In this document: in pieces, positions 1 to 8,389 of the stretch
Layout of the letters: the number at the start of each line of letters is the position of its first letter
Numbering within the stretch: position 1 is the stretch's first letter
NCBI RefSeq assembly: GCF_934309415.1
Contig: NZ_CAKRDI010000027.1
Span: 1 to 39,464 of the forward strand
DNA from: an uncultured Mediterraneibacter sp.
GTDB lineage: Bacteria > Bacillota > Clostridia > Lachnospirales > Lachnospiraceae
Length of the DNA: 39,464 bases
Direction: 5' to 3'
Made by a program: the position numbers and the translations under genes
Notes under the pieces: generated by a model
The model's database searches: none
What the model saw: the letters and a program-made list of their open reading frames with translations, nothing else
Told to the model about the DNA's origin: nothing

Positions 1-40
1 ATGGAGCTGACTGTTACTAATAGGTCGAGGGCATAACCAA
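1..40 (+). rRNA. 23S ribosomal RNA, 3' end (partial)
   Basis: The first ~40 nt match the conserved 3' terminus of bacterial 23S rRNA, including the block ACTAATAGGTCGAGGGC followed by ATAACC, which pairs with the 5' end of the molecule. The rest of the gene lies left of the window. No 5S rRNA gene follows before the terminator at 128-165, so in this operon 5S is upstream or elsewhere. The exact mature 3' end cannot be fixed from sequence alone. Confidence 0.9.
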
Positions 41-127
41 AGCAGTGATAGGTAATTGGATGATGATGTTGGTTGAAACTGTATGTAGTTTTGAAGGTAC
101 AATTTGAATTATACATGGAATGAGAGG

Positions 128-165
128 CACGTCTGGAGACAATTGTTTTCAGGCGTGTTTTGTTA
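128..165 (+). terminator. terminator of the rRNA operon
   Basis: A hairpin pairs 128-137 (CACGTCTGGA) with 148-157 (TTCAGGCGTG), with G-U pairs tolerated, and is followed by a T-rich tail (TTTTGTTAT). It sits about 90 nt after the 23S end, the expected place for an rRNA operon terminator. Confidence 0.65.
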
Positions 166-292
166 TAGTCAGACTGATCAGAAATTTGAGATTTTCCTTT
201 ATATAGGAATAGGACAATGGATGGAACACGGCAGGAGAAAAAGATGATTATGAAAACAGATGAGATTAGACCGGTTCTACAGATCTAATCTC

Positions 293-402
293 GTTACTGT
301 TCACAGCATAGCTGCAAACAGTAACGCATCTTGCCATTCAGGCCAAAACATGCATTCTCATAGCTAATCACTTTGCTGATTAGCTATGTTCTGAACAGTA
401 AC
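293..402 (-). repeat. dispersed palindromic element, full-length copy 1
   Basis: The element is bounded by GTTACTGTTCA at 293 and TGAACAGTAAC ending at 402. It contains a short hairpin with GTTACTGTT/AACAGTAAC arms (293-325) and a 12-bp hairpin (359-370 with 377-388, loop CTTTGC). Its reverse complement aligns with the copy at 13149-13291, including a conserved core that reads GTTTTG, G or T, CCTGAATG. A further small hairpin with GAGATTAGA/TCTAATCTC arms lies at about 262-292. The element fills the spacer between the rRNA operon and the 3' end of pdxT and could act as a transcript end for pdxT. Nothing else is seen in 166-448. Confidence 0.7.
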
Positions 403-448
403 CTAATCTCATCAAGTAGACTCAATTTAAAATTCTTTAATAGTAGTT

Positions 449-1030
449 TCAGTTATGGATCATATTCAGAAATGCTTCATGTATTCTTGTATCTGCATCC
501 AGTTCCGGATGGAATGCAAATCCCATCTGATTCTTATATTTTACTCCTACAATCTTATCCTGAACGGTGCAGAGGATTTCCGGTTTTTCTCCGGTAAGGT
601 CAGTGCGGACGTTTTCTACATAAGGTGCACGGATAAAGGTCATAGGTATCTCACCGATTCCGGCTGCATCAGCAGTAGTGTGGAAGCTTCCAAGCTGGCG
701 GCCGTAAGCATTACGTTTTACAGTCATTGGAATAGTTCCGAAATAGGTCTCCTCCTGTCCGTCAATCTGGTCTGCAAGCAGGATCAGTCCGGCACAGGTT
801 GCAAGAACAGGAAGTCCATTTTGAATCTGTTCCTTTAAAGTGTCAAACATTTCAAGATCTTTCAGAAGTTTTCCCTGAACAGTGCTTTCACCGCCCGGGA
901 GAATGAGACCATCATAGTGTTTGTTTAGATCTTCTGCTTTTCGCAGTTCAATGCAGTCTGCTCCGAGTTTTTTCATCATATGTTCGTGTTCGATAAATGC
1001 CCCCTGTAAGGCTAATACAGCGATTGTCAT
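449..1030 (-). CDS. pdxT: pyridoxal 5'-phosphate synthase, glutaminase subunit PdxT
   Basis: Glutamine amidotransferase subunit of the DXP-independent pyridoxal phosphate synthase. It hydrolyses glutamine and channels ammonia to PdxS in the cytoplasm. The 193-residue protein has the triad typical of the SNO/PdxT family: Cys79 in LATCAGLILL, and His174 and Glu176 in FHPE. The GGES oxyanion motif is at 46-49. The start was set at 1030 because AAAGGA lies about 10 nt upstream; a longer reading frame to 1051 would place this ribosome site inside the coding sequence. The gene lies downstream of pdxS on the same strand, about 220 nt away, so the two are probably cotranscribed. Confidence 0.96.
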   Translation of the reverse strand: MTIAVLALQGAFIEHEHMMKKLGADCIELRKAEDLNKHYDGLILPGGESTVQGKLLKDLEMFDTLKEQIQNGLPVLATCAGLILLADQIDGQEETYFGTIPMTVKRNAYGRQLGSFHTTADAAGIGEIPMTFIRAPYVENVRTDLTGEKPEILCTVQDKIVGVKYKNQMGFAFHPELDADTRIHEAFLNMIHN

Positions 1031-1073
1031 ATTTTTTAATATTCCTTTCATTTAAATATAAAAGATGTATCTG

Positions 1074-1163
1074 ACGCTGTATTACAAGTGTTCAGCGAAT
1101 CCATAATACAGCGTGTATTTCATTTGATTTAAGGAAAGGATTCTGACAGAGCAGAATCCTTTC
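1074..1163 (-). promoter_or_regulatory. two hairpins in the pdxS-pdxT spacer
   Basis: Two clean inverted repeats lie in the pdxS-pdxT spacer. The first is an 11-bp stem (1074-1084 with 1104-1114, 19-nt loop). The second is a 12-bp stem (1134-1145 with 1152-1163, 6-nt loop). Neither is followed on the minus strand by a strong T-run. They look more like processing or partial attenuation structures, which could lower pdxT relative to pdxS, than a full terminator. That role is inference. Confidence 0.5.
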
Positions 1164-1214
1164 TATGGTAGGTTTATAGAAAATGTCTTTTAGTTGTGAT
1201 GCACTACTTTATTT

Positions 1215-1247
1215 GTTACTGTCCAAAGCATGAGTATAAACAGTAAC
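1215..1247. repeat. short GTTACTG...CAGTAAC palindromic repeat
   Basis: A 33-nt short form of the dispersed element, with arms GTTACTG and CAGTAAC around a variable centre. It ends 2 nt before the pdxS stop codon. It has the same length and layout as the copy between the nitrogenase-like genes at 31331-31363. Confidence 0.6.
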
Positions 1248-1249
1248 CT

Positions 1250-2134
1250 TTATTTTCCTCTTTCAGCCATCAGAAGTGCAATTTCCTGCTCGTTGATTCC
1301 AACCATGGCTTCTCCGAGGTCAGCGGAAAGTTCAGCAATCAGTTTTGCATCTGTGTAGTTTGTGACAGCCTGTACAATTGCAGCGGCTCTCTTAGCCGGA
1401 TTGCCGGATTTGAAGATACCGGATCCTACAAAGACTCCTTCTGCTCCCAACTGCATCATAAGAGCAGCGTCAGCAGGAGTGGCAACACCACCGGCTGCGA
1501 AGTTTACAACCGGAAGCTTTCCGTTTTCATGTACATATAAAACAAGATCAAATGGAACCTGAAGCTGTTTGGCTGCTTCAAAGAGCTCATCTTCACGCAT
1601 ACTTACAAGGCGGGCAATCTCACTGTTCATCATTCTCATATGGCGGACAGCCTGTACGATATCACCTGTTCCAGGTTCCCCTTTTGTACGGATCATGGAT
1701 GCACCTTCATTGATACGTCTGAGTGCTTCTCCAAGGTCTTTTGCACCGCATACGAACGGAACATCAAAGTCTCTTTTATTAATATGGTAAACATCATCAG
1801 CAGGGGAGAGAACTTCACTTTCATCGATGTAGTCGATCTCGATTGCCTGAAGTACCTGTGCCTCTGCGAAATGTCCGATTCTGCATTTTGCCATAACTGG
1901 GATTGAAACAGCATCCTGGATACCGCGGATCATCTTTGGATCGCTCATACGGGATACACCGCCGGCAGCACGGATATCGGCCGGGATTCTCTCCAGAGCC
2001 ATAACAGCACAGGCACCTGCTGCTTCAGCGATCTTTGCCTGTTCTGGTGTTGTAACGTCCATGATGACGCCACCTTTTAACATCTGTGCAAGGTTTTTAT
2101 TTAATTCATATCTTTCGTTTGTAGTTGTACTCAT
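1250..2134 (-). CDS. pdxS: pyridoxal 5'-phosphate synthase, lyase subunit PdxS
   Basis: Synthase subunit that forms pyridoxal 5'-phosphate from ribose 5-phosphate, glyceraldehyde 3-phosphate and ammonia delivered by PdxT. At 294 residues it is the usual length of this very conserved (beta/alpha)8 family. Asp26 and the two catalytic lysines are visible: Lys83 in [10 protein letters not shown] and Lys151 in RTKGEPGTG, the swinging lysine. The start at 2134 has AAAGGAAAG close upstream. It is the first gene of a pdxS-pdxT unit and is divergent from the MocR-type regulator at 2420, the usual arrangement for PdxR control. Confidence 0.98.
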   Translation of the reverse strand: MSTTTNERYELNKNLAQMLKGGVIMDVTTPEQAKIAEAAGACAVMALERIPADIRAAGGVSRMSDPKMIRGIQDAVSIPVMAKCRIGHFAEAQVLQAIEIDYIDESEVLSPADDVYHINKRDFDVPFVCGAKDLGEALRRINEGASMIRTKGEPGTGDIVQAVRHMRMMNSEIARLVSMREDELFEAAKQLQVPFDLVLYVHENGKLPVVNFAAGGVATPADAALMMQLGAEGVFVGSGIFKSGNPAKRAAAIVQAVTNYTDAKLIAELSADLGEAMVGINEQEIALLMAERGK

Positions 2135-2147
2135 GTCTTTCCTTTTG

Positions 2148-2348
2148 TGTTACATTCATAGTTAAGAAACAAGGAATGTAACATTTCCTTTCTTTTTTTA
2201 TTTGTGTAACCCTGTTGATTAGAGCGTGTCTTAAAGGTGCTTTTTTAAGAAACATTTTAGCTCTGGAGCAAATGCCCATCACAAGATTGCAAATTTTAAA
2301 TTTCTTTTCATGGAAATGATTTACATTTCCGATGGGTATTAGTATACT
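2148..2348. promoter_or_regulatory. divergent pdxS/pdxR control region with candidate PdxR operators
   Basis: A perfect 10-bp inverted repeat, TGTTACATTC (2148-2157) and GAATGTAACA (2174-2183), lies just upstream of pdxS. The second arm continues into GGAATGTAACATTTCC (2173-2188). A related palindrome, GGAAATGATTTACATTTCC, is at 2312-2330. It overlaps the -35 of a good promoter for the regulator gene: TTTACA (2320-2325), 17-nt spacer, TATACT (2343-2348). The shared TTACATT(T)CC word makes these candidate PdxR sites. Binding is inferred, not shown. Confidence 0.5.
2220..2242 (+). repeat. decayed end of the TAGAGTGTGTC element
   Basis: TAGAGCGTGTCTTAAAGGTG, then CTTTTT, resembles the left end of the complete copy at 21614 with a few substitutions. 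No partner end is seen nearby, so this is a solo or decayed terminus inside the pdx control region. Confidence 0.45.
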
Positions 2349-2419
2349 TACAGAGTGACTATAAAAAAATATTCAATTTAAATATATTCAAAAAGGTCAG
2401 ATTGGAGAAAATAAGGTTT

Positions 2420-3988
2420 ATGTTAACTTACAATTTCCAGAATATAGGGTCAGATACGCTCTATGAATTTTTGTATAAATGTATAAAAAATGACATAATT
2501 CAGGGGAAAATCAAGAGTGGAGAGAAACTTCCTTCCAAGCGTGCACTTGCGAAAAATCTGGCCATAAGCGTGATCACTGTGGAAAATGCATATGGTCAGC
2601 TTGTGGCAGAAGGATATATTTATTCCATTCCGAAAAGCGGATATTATGTATCAGATCTTCGGGAGATTATTCTGCAGGGAGACAATTTTCAGCAGAAAGC
2701 GTCAGGAGAGAAAGAAATCGATTGGTCAGAGGGGAATAAAACAGGAAAAACAGGTGCAAACAGTGGGAAAAGAAGAACAAAACAGACACTTTCAATGAGT
2801 GGAAATCAGAGGGAATTCTCTTCCAGTCTGCAAAGCAGAGGAATAAACAGCAGTAAAGTATCACTGACGGGTGGAAAAAATGCATATATTGCTGATTTTA
2901 CAAGTAATCAGACAGAGAGCAGTGCATTTCCATTTTCTATTTGGACGAGAACTATGCGAGCTGTCATGAATGAATATCAGACGGAGATGATGATCAATCC
3001 TCCCTGTGGAGGGGTGCTGGAACTCAGACAGAGTATTGCGCGGTATCTCCAGGAATTTTGTGGAATGACAGTGCGGCCGGAGCAGATCATTGTAGGTGCC
3101 GGAACAGAGTATCTGTACAGTCTGCTGATCCAGCTTCTGGGACAGAATCTGAAATATGGGGTGGAAAATCCAGGATATCATAAAACTGCGCGGATCTACC
3201 GGAGTATGGGGGTAGAGTATGATTATGTTGAACTTGGAAAAGAAGGTCCTTCAGCAGAAGAACTTGAGGCGAAGAATATCAATGTAATGCACTGTTCCCC
3301 GTCTCATCATTATCCAACCGGAATTGTCATGCCGATCAGCAAAAGGTATGAACTGCTGGGATGGGTTACGAGAGAGAACGAGAGGTATATTATAGAAGAT
3401 GAGTATGACAGTGAGCTGCGTCTGACCGGAAAACCGATTCCTTCGCTACAAAGCATTGATGTATCCGGAAAAGTGATCTATATTAATACATTTTCAAAAA
3501 CGCTGTGTTCAACGGTCAGAATCAGTTATATGGTGCTGCCGGAAGAACTTGCAGAGCGATATTATAAAGAACTGTCATTTTATTCCTGTACAGTGTCGAA
3601 CTTTGAACAGTACACGCTTGCAGAATTTATAAATTCGGGTTCCTTTGAGAAGCATATTAACAGACTGCGCAATTATTATCAGCAGAAGCGCGATAAGATT
3701 CTGAACACGTTTCTGAAAGAACCGTTGGGAAAATATATCACGATCCGGGAGGAAGACGCAGGCGTACATTTTCTGATGCATGTGGATACGAAGTTAAGTG
3801 AGGAAGAATTTCAGGCAAGAATGCGTGCAAAAGGCATCCGGATGGCTACTTTGTCGTCCTTTTATCATTCTGAAGAAAAAGACCGGGAATATGAAAATAC
3901 CTATGTGATGAATTATTCCTTTGTGGACTGTGAACGGATGGAAGAAGTGGCGCAGATGATTTATAAACTGATTCTGTCGGCGGGGTGA
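2420..3988 (+). CDS. MocR-family (GntR/aminotransferase) regulator, probable PdxR
   Basis: A chimeric regulator of 522 residues. An N-terminal GntR-type winged helix (about 1-75, with the family phrase GEKLPSKRALAKNL and an SGYYVSD end) is followed by a polar linker and a class-I aminotransferase fold. The fold keeps EDEYDSELR, with the Asp that faces the PLP ring nitrogen, and the PLP lysine in NTFSKTL. Such proteins sense PLP and control pdxST; the divergent position next to pdxS supports that role. The start at 2420 is preferred over an in-frame TTG at 2402 because MocR proteins typically begin MLTY. The linker (about nt 2690-2880) is unusually long and rich in Ser, Lys, Gly and Asn. Exact effector not provable here. 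Confidence 0.88.
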   Translation: MLTYNFQNIGSDTLYEFLYKCIKNDIIQGKIKSGEKLPSKRALAKNLAISVITVENAYGQLVAEGYIYSIPKSGYYVSDLREIILQGDNFQQKASGEKEIDWSEGNKTGKTGANSGKRRTKQTLSMSGNQREFSSSLQSRGINSSKVSLTGGKNAYIADFTSNQTESSAFPFSIWTRTMRAVMNEYQTEMMINPPCGGVLELRQSIARYLQEFCGMTVRPEQIIVGAGTEYLYSLLIQLLGQNLKYGVENPGYHKTARIYRSMGVEYDYVELGKEGPSAEELEAKNINVMHCSPSHHYPTGIVMPISKRYELLGWVTRENERYIIEDEYDSELRLTGKPIPSLQSIDVSGKVIYINTFSKTLCSTVRISYMVLPEELAERYYKELSFYSCTVSNFEQYTLAEFINSGSFEKHINRLRNYYQQKRDKILNTFLKEPLGKYITIREEDAGVHFLMHVDTKLSEEEFQARMRAKGIRMATLSSFYHSEEKDREYENTYVMNYSFVDCERMEEVAQMIYKLILSAG

Positions 3989-4014
3989 GGATTCATATCT
4001 TTCATGAAAATCAG

Positions 4015-4125
4015 GTTGTTGTTCAGCATAGGCTGAACGGTTTGGTTTTGGGTTGTCCCGTCTATCGTTGCAGGCGATTCTAGATGGCGAGATGAACTTA
4101 TGTTTAAAGGTTACCTGTGAATATT
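4015..4125 (+). repeat. decayed copy of the GTTACTGTT element
   Basis: This stretch aligns with the 3' two-thirds of the copy at 13149-13291. Both share a GCAGGCGATTCTAGATGGCGAGAT-like block (GGCGATTCTA, A or G, ATGGCGAGAT) and then GGTTA, C or T, CTGTGAA. A GTTCAGC/GCTGAAC hairpin is near its start. It occupies most of the spacer between the pdxR-like gene and the histidine kinase gene. Confidence 0.5.
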
Positions 4126-4159
4126 AGAAAAACAGGAATCAATTAGGGGAAAAACAAAA

Positions 4160-5905
4160 ATGACATTGAGAAAAAAGTTGATGCTGTCATTTATTATGTT
4201 GGTTCTGATACTGGGATCGATCATTGGATATTTTTCTTATCAGAATGCAAAAAATCTTGTCCTGGATAATAAAGAACAGGAAATGGCAGACACAATCAAT
4301 CGAATTGATATATCGATCAATTATCAGATACAGCAGATTACGAGCCTTTCAGATAATGTAAAAGAGAGTCAGACGATTCTGTCCTATCTTGAAAAGCAAG
4401 ATCCGTCAGAAGAAATAAAAAAAGAGCTGGATGTTTGGTTTGACAGTCTGGTACGTCTGACCTCTTCCTGTTCTGATATCCTGTTAATGGATGAAGATGG
4501 AAATCTGAGCTACAGTTATTCAGGCAATGAGATGGTTCAGAATCAGGGAAGGATGCAGCAGTATCTGAAAGCAGCGGAAGATGTCGCAGGAGATGGCGTG
4601 TGGATCGGCAAGGGAACTGCAGTTTGTGGGGGAACAAGTGAGGATGTAGTAAGTTTCATAAGTCCGATTTACGAAAATCAGGGAGATCCGGAGAAGGAAG
4701 AGAAGATCGGAGTTCTGGCAATCGAACTGAATCCGGAAGTATTCAGTCTGCTGATGCTGAATAACTACAGCACGTTCCAGAATCAGTATACATATCTGAT
4801 GGATGGTCAGGAAAATGTACTTTGTTCCAATAAGACCAGTATTTACGAGTGGGTAGATATGGTAACGAAAGGAATGGAAAGCGGAGTACGAAGATATGCA
4901 TTTACCTGGGAAAATAAAGAATATTTTGCATGCCGGCAGTACAACGGACTGACCGGGTGGGAGACTTATACAGTTGTATCGATTGATGATTTCTTCCCAC
5001 AGGCAGAACGATTAAGAGAGGGAATCATCGGAATTGTGATGATGGCCATGCTTGTAGCATGTGCAGTGATCTATATTTTATGCTATACATTTACAAGACC
5101 GGTTGGCAGACTGAAAAATGCCATGAAACAGGTGGAGGCAGGAGATTTTGACGTACAGGTTGAGACAAGGGCAAAAGATGAGATTGGGCAGCTGGTGCAT
5201 TCTTTTAACTACATGGTGCAGCAGCTCCGTCAGCTGATCACGGAAGTCTACCAGCAGAAACTGGCGCAGAAGAATGCGGAACTGACTGCACTTCAGGCGC
5301 AGATCAACCCGCATTTTCTATATAATACGCTGGATTCGATCAACTGGATGCTGATCGAAAAAGGAGAGTGGGAGATCAGTGATGTAGTCGTTTCTCTGGG
5401 AGATATCCTGAAGTATTCTCTGCATGGGGAAGAAATGCTGGTTCTTTTTGAAGAAGAGATGAAATACATTGAGAGTTATCTGTGCATTCAAAAAAACCGT
5501 CTGGAAGACCGGCTTTCTGTACAGATGGAGATTGATGAGGAAGCAAAATACTGTATGGTACCGAAGCTGATCCTTCAACCGATTGTTGAAAATGCGATTA
5601 TTCATGGAATTGAGAAGAAAAAAGAAATGGGAACCATCTGGATTTGTGCAAAAGTCAGAGAGAATGTGTTTGAGATCGATGTGACGGATGACGGAATCGG
5701 AATGCAGGCAGAGGAGCTGATGCGGTTCAGAAAGAGCATACTGGCGGAAGAAGCAGGTGGAAAACATATCGGAATGAGGAATGTACACAGAAGAGTGCAG
5801 CTTCATTTTGGAGAGGCATATGGACTTACAATTGAGAGTGAGTGGGAGAGAGGGACAACCGTGAAGATCCTTCTTCCTGCAAAAGAGAGTTTGAAGGAGG
5901 CATAA
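4160..5905 (+). CDS. YesM-type membrane sensor histidine kinase
   Basis: A 581-residue sensor kinase. A membrane segment is at about 9-25, followed by an extracellular sensing region resembling a double Cache domain (about 30-280) and a second membrane segment at about 288-312. Then come HAMP (about 312-365), a His_kinase (YesM/LytS-type) phosphoacceptor with His385 in QINPHFLYNT, and a HATPase with QPIVENAIIHG, DDGIGM and a G2 box at GMRNVHRR. The start has AGGGG about 10 nt upstream. It ends 5 nt before the response regulator, whose ribosome site lies inside its last codons, so the pair is translationally coupled. The ligand is unknown; context (permease and hydantoinase-type enzyme) suggests a pyrimidine or hydantoin-like compound or a product of its breakdown. 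Confidence 0.93.
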   Translation: MTLRKKLMLSFIMLVLILGSIIGYFSYQNAKNLVLDNKEQEMADTINRIDISINYQIQQITSLSDNVKESQTILSYLEKQDPSEEIKKELDVWFDSLVRLTSSCSDILLMDEDGNLSYSYSGNEMVQNQGRMQQYLKAAEDVAGDGVWIGKGTAVCGGTSEDVVSFISPIYENQGDPEKEEKIGVLAIELNPEVFSLLMLNNYSTFQNQYTYLMDGQENVLCSNKTSIYEWVDMVTKGMESGVRRYAFTWENKEYFACRQYNGLTGWETYTVVSIDDFFPQAERLREGIIGIVMMAMLVACAVIYILCYTFTRPVGRLKNAMKQVEAGDFDVQVETRAKDEIGQLVHSFNYMVQQLRQLITEVYQQKLAQKNAELTALQAQINPHFLYNTLDSINWMLIEKGEWEISDVVVSLGDILKYSLHGEEMLVLFEEEMKYIESYLCIQKNRLEDRLSVQMEIDEEAKYCMVPKLILQPIVENAIIHGIEKKKEMGTIWICAKVRENVFEIDVTDDGIGMQAEELMRFRKSILAEEAGGKHIGMRNVHRRVQLHFGEAYGLTIESEWERGTTVKILLPAKESLKEA

Positions 5906-5910
5906 GAAAG

Positions 5911-6627
5911 ATGAAGATTGTAATCGTAGATGATGAGCCAAAGATACGAAATGGATTATCGAGACTGTTATCATCCAGACCGGGATTCGAGGTTGCAGGT
6001 GTATTTGACAATGCGGCAGAGGCGCTGGAACAGCTCTCGGTCTGTCATGCGGATGTAATCATTACGGATATTAAAATGCCGGAAATCAGCGGCCTGGAGC
6101 TCATTGACCGTATCCGTGAGAAAGATCAGGAGACGAAGATTATTATTTTAAGCGGTTACAGTGATTTCGCATTTGCACAGCGTGCCATCGAACTGGGAGT
6201 GATGCGGTATCTGACCAAGCCGACCAATGCAAGAGAGCTGATCGGAATTCTGGAAGGAATTCAGAAAGAATCAGAGGAAAAGCAGCAGGCAAAAGAGCCG
6301 GAAAAGAAGGTGACGAATCTGTTTGTCCAGAAAGCGATTGACTATATTTTACTGAATTATCCGGAGAAGCTTTCCCTGACAAAAATTGCGGAACAATTGT
6401 GTATCACACCGAATTATTTAAGTGAGCTGTTTAAAAAACATACCGGGAAAAATGTATCAGAATACATTATGGATTACCGTCTGGAGAAAGCGTGTCAGTA
6501 TCTGGAAAATCCACAGTTGCGAATTGGTGAAATTGCTGTTAAAGTAGGTATAAGCGATGTACGCTATTTCAGCAGTATGTTCAAGAAAAAGTATGAACTT
6601 ACACCAACAGAATATCGAAATCAGTGA
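5911..6627 (+). CDS. YesN-type response regulator (receiver + AraC DNA-binding domain)
   Basis: A 238-residue partner of the kinase upstream. The receiver has Asp7/Asp8, phospho-acceptor Asp53 in ITDIKMP, Ser81 and Lys103. A linker leads to a C-terminal AraC/XylS double helix-turn-helix (about 130-238) with TKIAEQLCITPNYLSELFKK-like and VGISDVRYFSSMFKK-like helices. The start at 5911 follows GAAGGAGG at the correct distance; an upstream in-frame ATG at 5842 would add an unrelated tail overlapping the kinase gene. AraC-type regulators of this kind usually activate adjacent transport and catabolic genes, so the permease/hydrolase pair downstream is the likely target. Confidence 0.93.
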   Translation: MKIVIVDDEPKIRNGLSRLLSSRPGFEVAGVFDNAAEALEQLSVCHADVIITDIKMPEISGLELIDRIREKDQETKIIILSGYSDFAFAQRAIELGVMRYLTKPTNARELIGILEGIQKESEEKQQAKEPEKKVTNLFVQKAIDYILLNYPEKLSLTKIAEQLCITPNYLSELFKKHTGKNVSEYIMDYRLEKACQYLENPQLRIGEIAVKVGISDVRYFSSMFKKKYELTPTEYRNQ

Positions 6628-6678
6628 AAACTTTACATAAAAACCGTAAAAAATAAACAAAAGTGGATATTTGTCACA

Positions 6679-6706
6679 TTGAAAAATAAACAGATTGTAC
6701 TAAGAT
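6679..6706 (+). promoter_or_regulatory. candidate promoter for the permease/hydrolase genes
   Basis: TTGAAA (6679-6684), a 16-nt spacer and TAAGAT (6701-6706) lie between the response regulator and the permease. The surrounding AT-rich tract (6628-6767) is where a YesN-type activator would be expected to bind. No clear direct repeat was identified. Confidence 0.4.
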
Positions 6707-6767
6707 TTAAGTATCAGATATCAATGCGCAAATGATATGAAAATCAGAAAATAGTTGGAGGTACAAA

Positions 6768-8222
6768 ATGGGAGTTTTTCAAAAACAAACAGGAGATATG
6801 GTAGAACTTACACCGGCTGGTGTAGACGAAATCCACAAATATAAAAACAATTATGCGGATGCAACAAAACCGCTTGGAGCATCAGAACGTAAATGGTCTG
6901 CATGGGATATGGGGAATCTGTGGATCGGAATGATTGTTTCAATTGCTGTTTACCAGGTGGCGAGTGGTCTGATCGTGTCAGGTATGTCCTGGGCACAGGC
7001 TCTGATTACGATTGTATTAGGTCACACACTGGTTATGATATTTGCAGTTGTACTGGGACATTTTGGTACAAAGTTTGGTCTTGGTTATCCAATGCTCAGT
7101 AAAATGGTGTTTGGATCAAAAGGTACCGTAGTTCCATCGATCGTCAGAGGTGTTCTTGGATGTTTCTGGTTTGGCGTACAGGCGTGGATCGGAGGTCAGG
7201 CACTGAACGCGATTATCTCAGCCATTATTCCGGCATGGGGCAATCTTGGATTTAAAGGTCTTTTCATTTCCTTCCTGCTGTTCTGGGCAATGAACGTGTA
7301 CATTGCAGGTTCTGGTTCAGGAGCAGTACAGAAGCTTGAGAAGTTTGCAGCACCGGTTCTGATCGTGCTGAGTTTTATCGTAATTATCTGGGGAATCAGA
7401 AGCGCAGACTGGAGCATTTCAAAACTGCTTTCAGATCCGTCCCTTCAGGGAGATCCGACGAAGAATTTTTGGACATTATTCTTCCCGGCACTTTCTTCTA
7501 TGATCGCATTTGACGGTGGAATTGCTCTTTCAATGGCAGACTTTACAAAGAACTGTAAGACACAGAAAGCACAGGCAGCAGGTCAGCTTGTCGGTGCACC
7601 GGTTATGACAGCATTTATCTCATTCGTAGGAATCTGCGGAACTGCAGGCGCAGCAATTGTATTTAAAGAAGCAATCTGGGAGCCGGCAGTACTGGTAAGT
7701 AAATTTGAAAATCCGCTGATCGTAATTATTTTCTCACTGTTCATTATTATGGCAGTACTGACAACAAACGTAGCAGCAAACCTTGTCCCACCGACAAACG
7801 TAATTGCAACGTTATTTGCAAAGAAGATCGATTACAGAAAAGCAGCTCTGATTGCAGCCGTTCTTGCATTATTTGCACAGCCGTGGAATGCACTGGCAAG
7901 TGCTTACGATCTGATTTATAATGTATGTGGAATGCTTGGAGCACTGTTAGGACCGATTTCAGGACTTTACCTTGTATCTTATCTGTTCGAGCATAAGAAA
8001 GAGGTTGACATGGTGGAAATGTACAGAGAAGACGGTGGAAGATACTATTATACAAAAGGATTTAATATTCCGATCATTGTAATCTTCGTTGCCGCTATGC
8101 TGATCATTTTCGCAGGAAAATACATTGCACCGTTGAAATGGATTTTTGATAATGCATATGTAGTAGGAAGTATTGGTGCAGGACTCGCATATTTTATTTA
8201 CATTAAAGTAACAAAGAAGTAA
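6768..8222 (+). CDS. NCS1-family nucleobase/hydantoin/allantoin permease
   Basis: A 484-residue polytopic membrane protein with about twelve hydrophobic segments after a ~45-residue cytoplasmic N-terminus. The family pattern is clear: SAWDMGNLWIGM in the first membrane helix, the FGLGYPMLSKMVFG loop, and the GVQAWIGGQALN helix that carries substrate-contacting Trp and Gln in NCS1 transporters such as Mhp1. Members carry cytosine, uracil, allantoin or hydantoins with Na+ or H+. The following gene encodes a dihydropyrimidinase-like hydrolase, which favours a cyclic ureide (dihydropyrimidine or hydantoin) as substrate. GGAGG precedes the start. Substrate identity is inference from context. Confidence 0.88.
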   Translation: MGVFQKQTGDMVELTPAGVDEIHKYKNNYADATKPLGASERKWSAWDMGNLWIGMIVSIAVYQVASGLIVSGMSWAQALITIVLGHTLVMIFAVVLGHFGTKFGLGYPMLSKMVFGSKGTVVPSIVRGVLGCFWFGVQAWIGGQALNAIISAIIPAWGNLGFKGLFISFLLFWAMNVYIAGSGSGAVQKLEKFAAPVLIVLSFIVIIWGIRSADWSISKLLSDPSLQGDPTKNFWTLFFPALSSMIAFDGGIALSMADFTKNCKTQKAQAAGQLVGAPVMTAFISFVGICGTAGAAIVFKEAIWEPAVLVSKFENPLIVIIFSLFIIMAVLTTNVAANLVPPTNVIATLFAKKIDYRKAALIAAVLALFAQPWNALASAYDLIYNVCGMLGALLGPISGLYLVSYLFEHKKEVDMVEMYREDGGRYYYTKGFNIPIIVIFVAAMLIIFAGKYIAPLKWIFDNAYVVGSIGAGLAYFIYIKVTKK

Positions 8223-8226
8223 GAAA

Positions 8227-8345
8227 TTACTGTTCACGCAGGAGCTGATTGCTTTGGTCATCAGCGCAGATAATATACAATTTGATTTGAACAGATTTTG
8301 TCCCATCGGCAGATGTGATTTAGAATGCAGGGATGATTCTGTTCA
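8227..8345. repeat. decayed GTTACTGTT-type element
   Basis: TTACTGTTCA at 8228 is followed by an imperfect GCTGAT/ATCAGC hairpin (about 8241-8265) and then by TTTGAACAG and TTTTGTCCC words that recall the conserved interior of the full copies. The element fills the 167-nt spacer between permease and hydrolase and could be a partial barrier or a stability element in their mRNA. Confidence 0.4.
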
Positions 8346-8389
8346 AAGTATATTGCGAATGGTAATTTAAGATGAGAGGAGCAAAGACT

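Noticed and set aside
5318..5974. 218-codon minus-strand reading frame opposite the histidine kinase
   Set aside because: It overlaps conserved H-box and ATPase coding sequence on the other strand and has no family resemblance.
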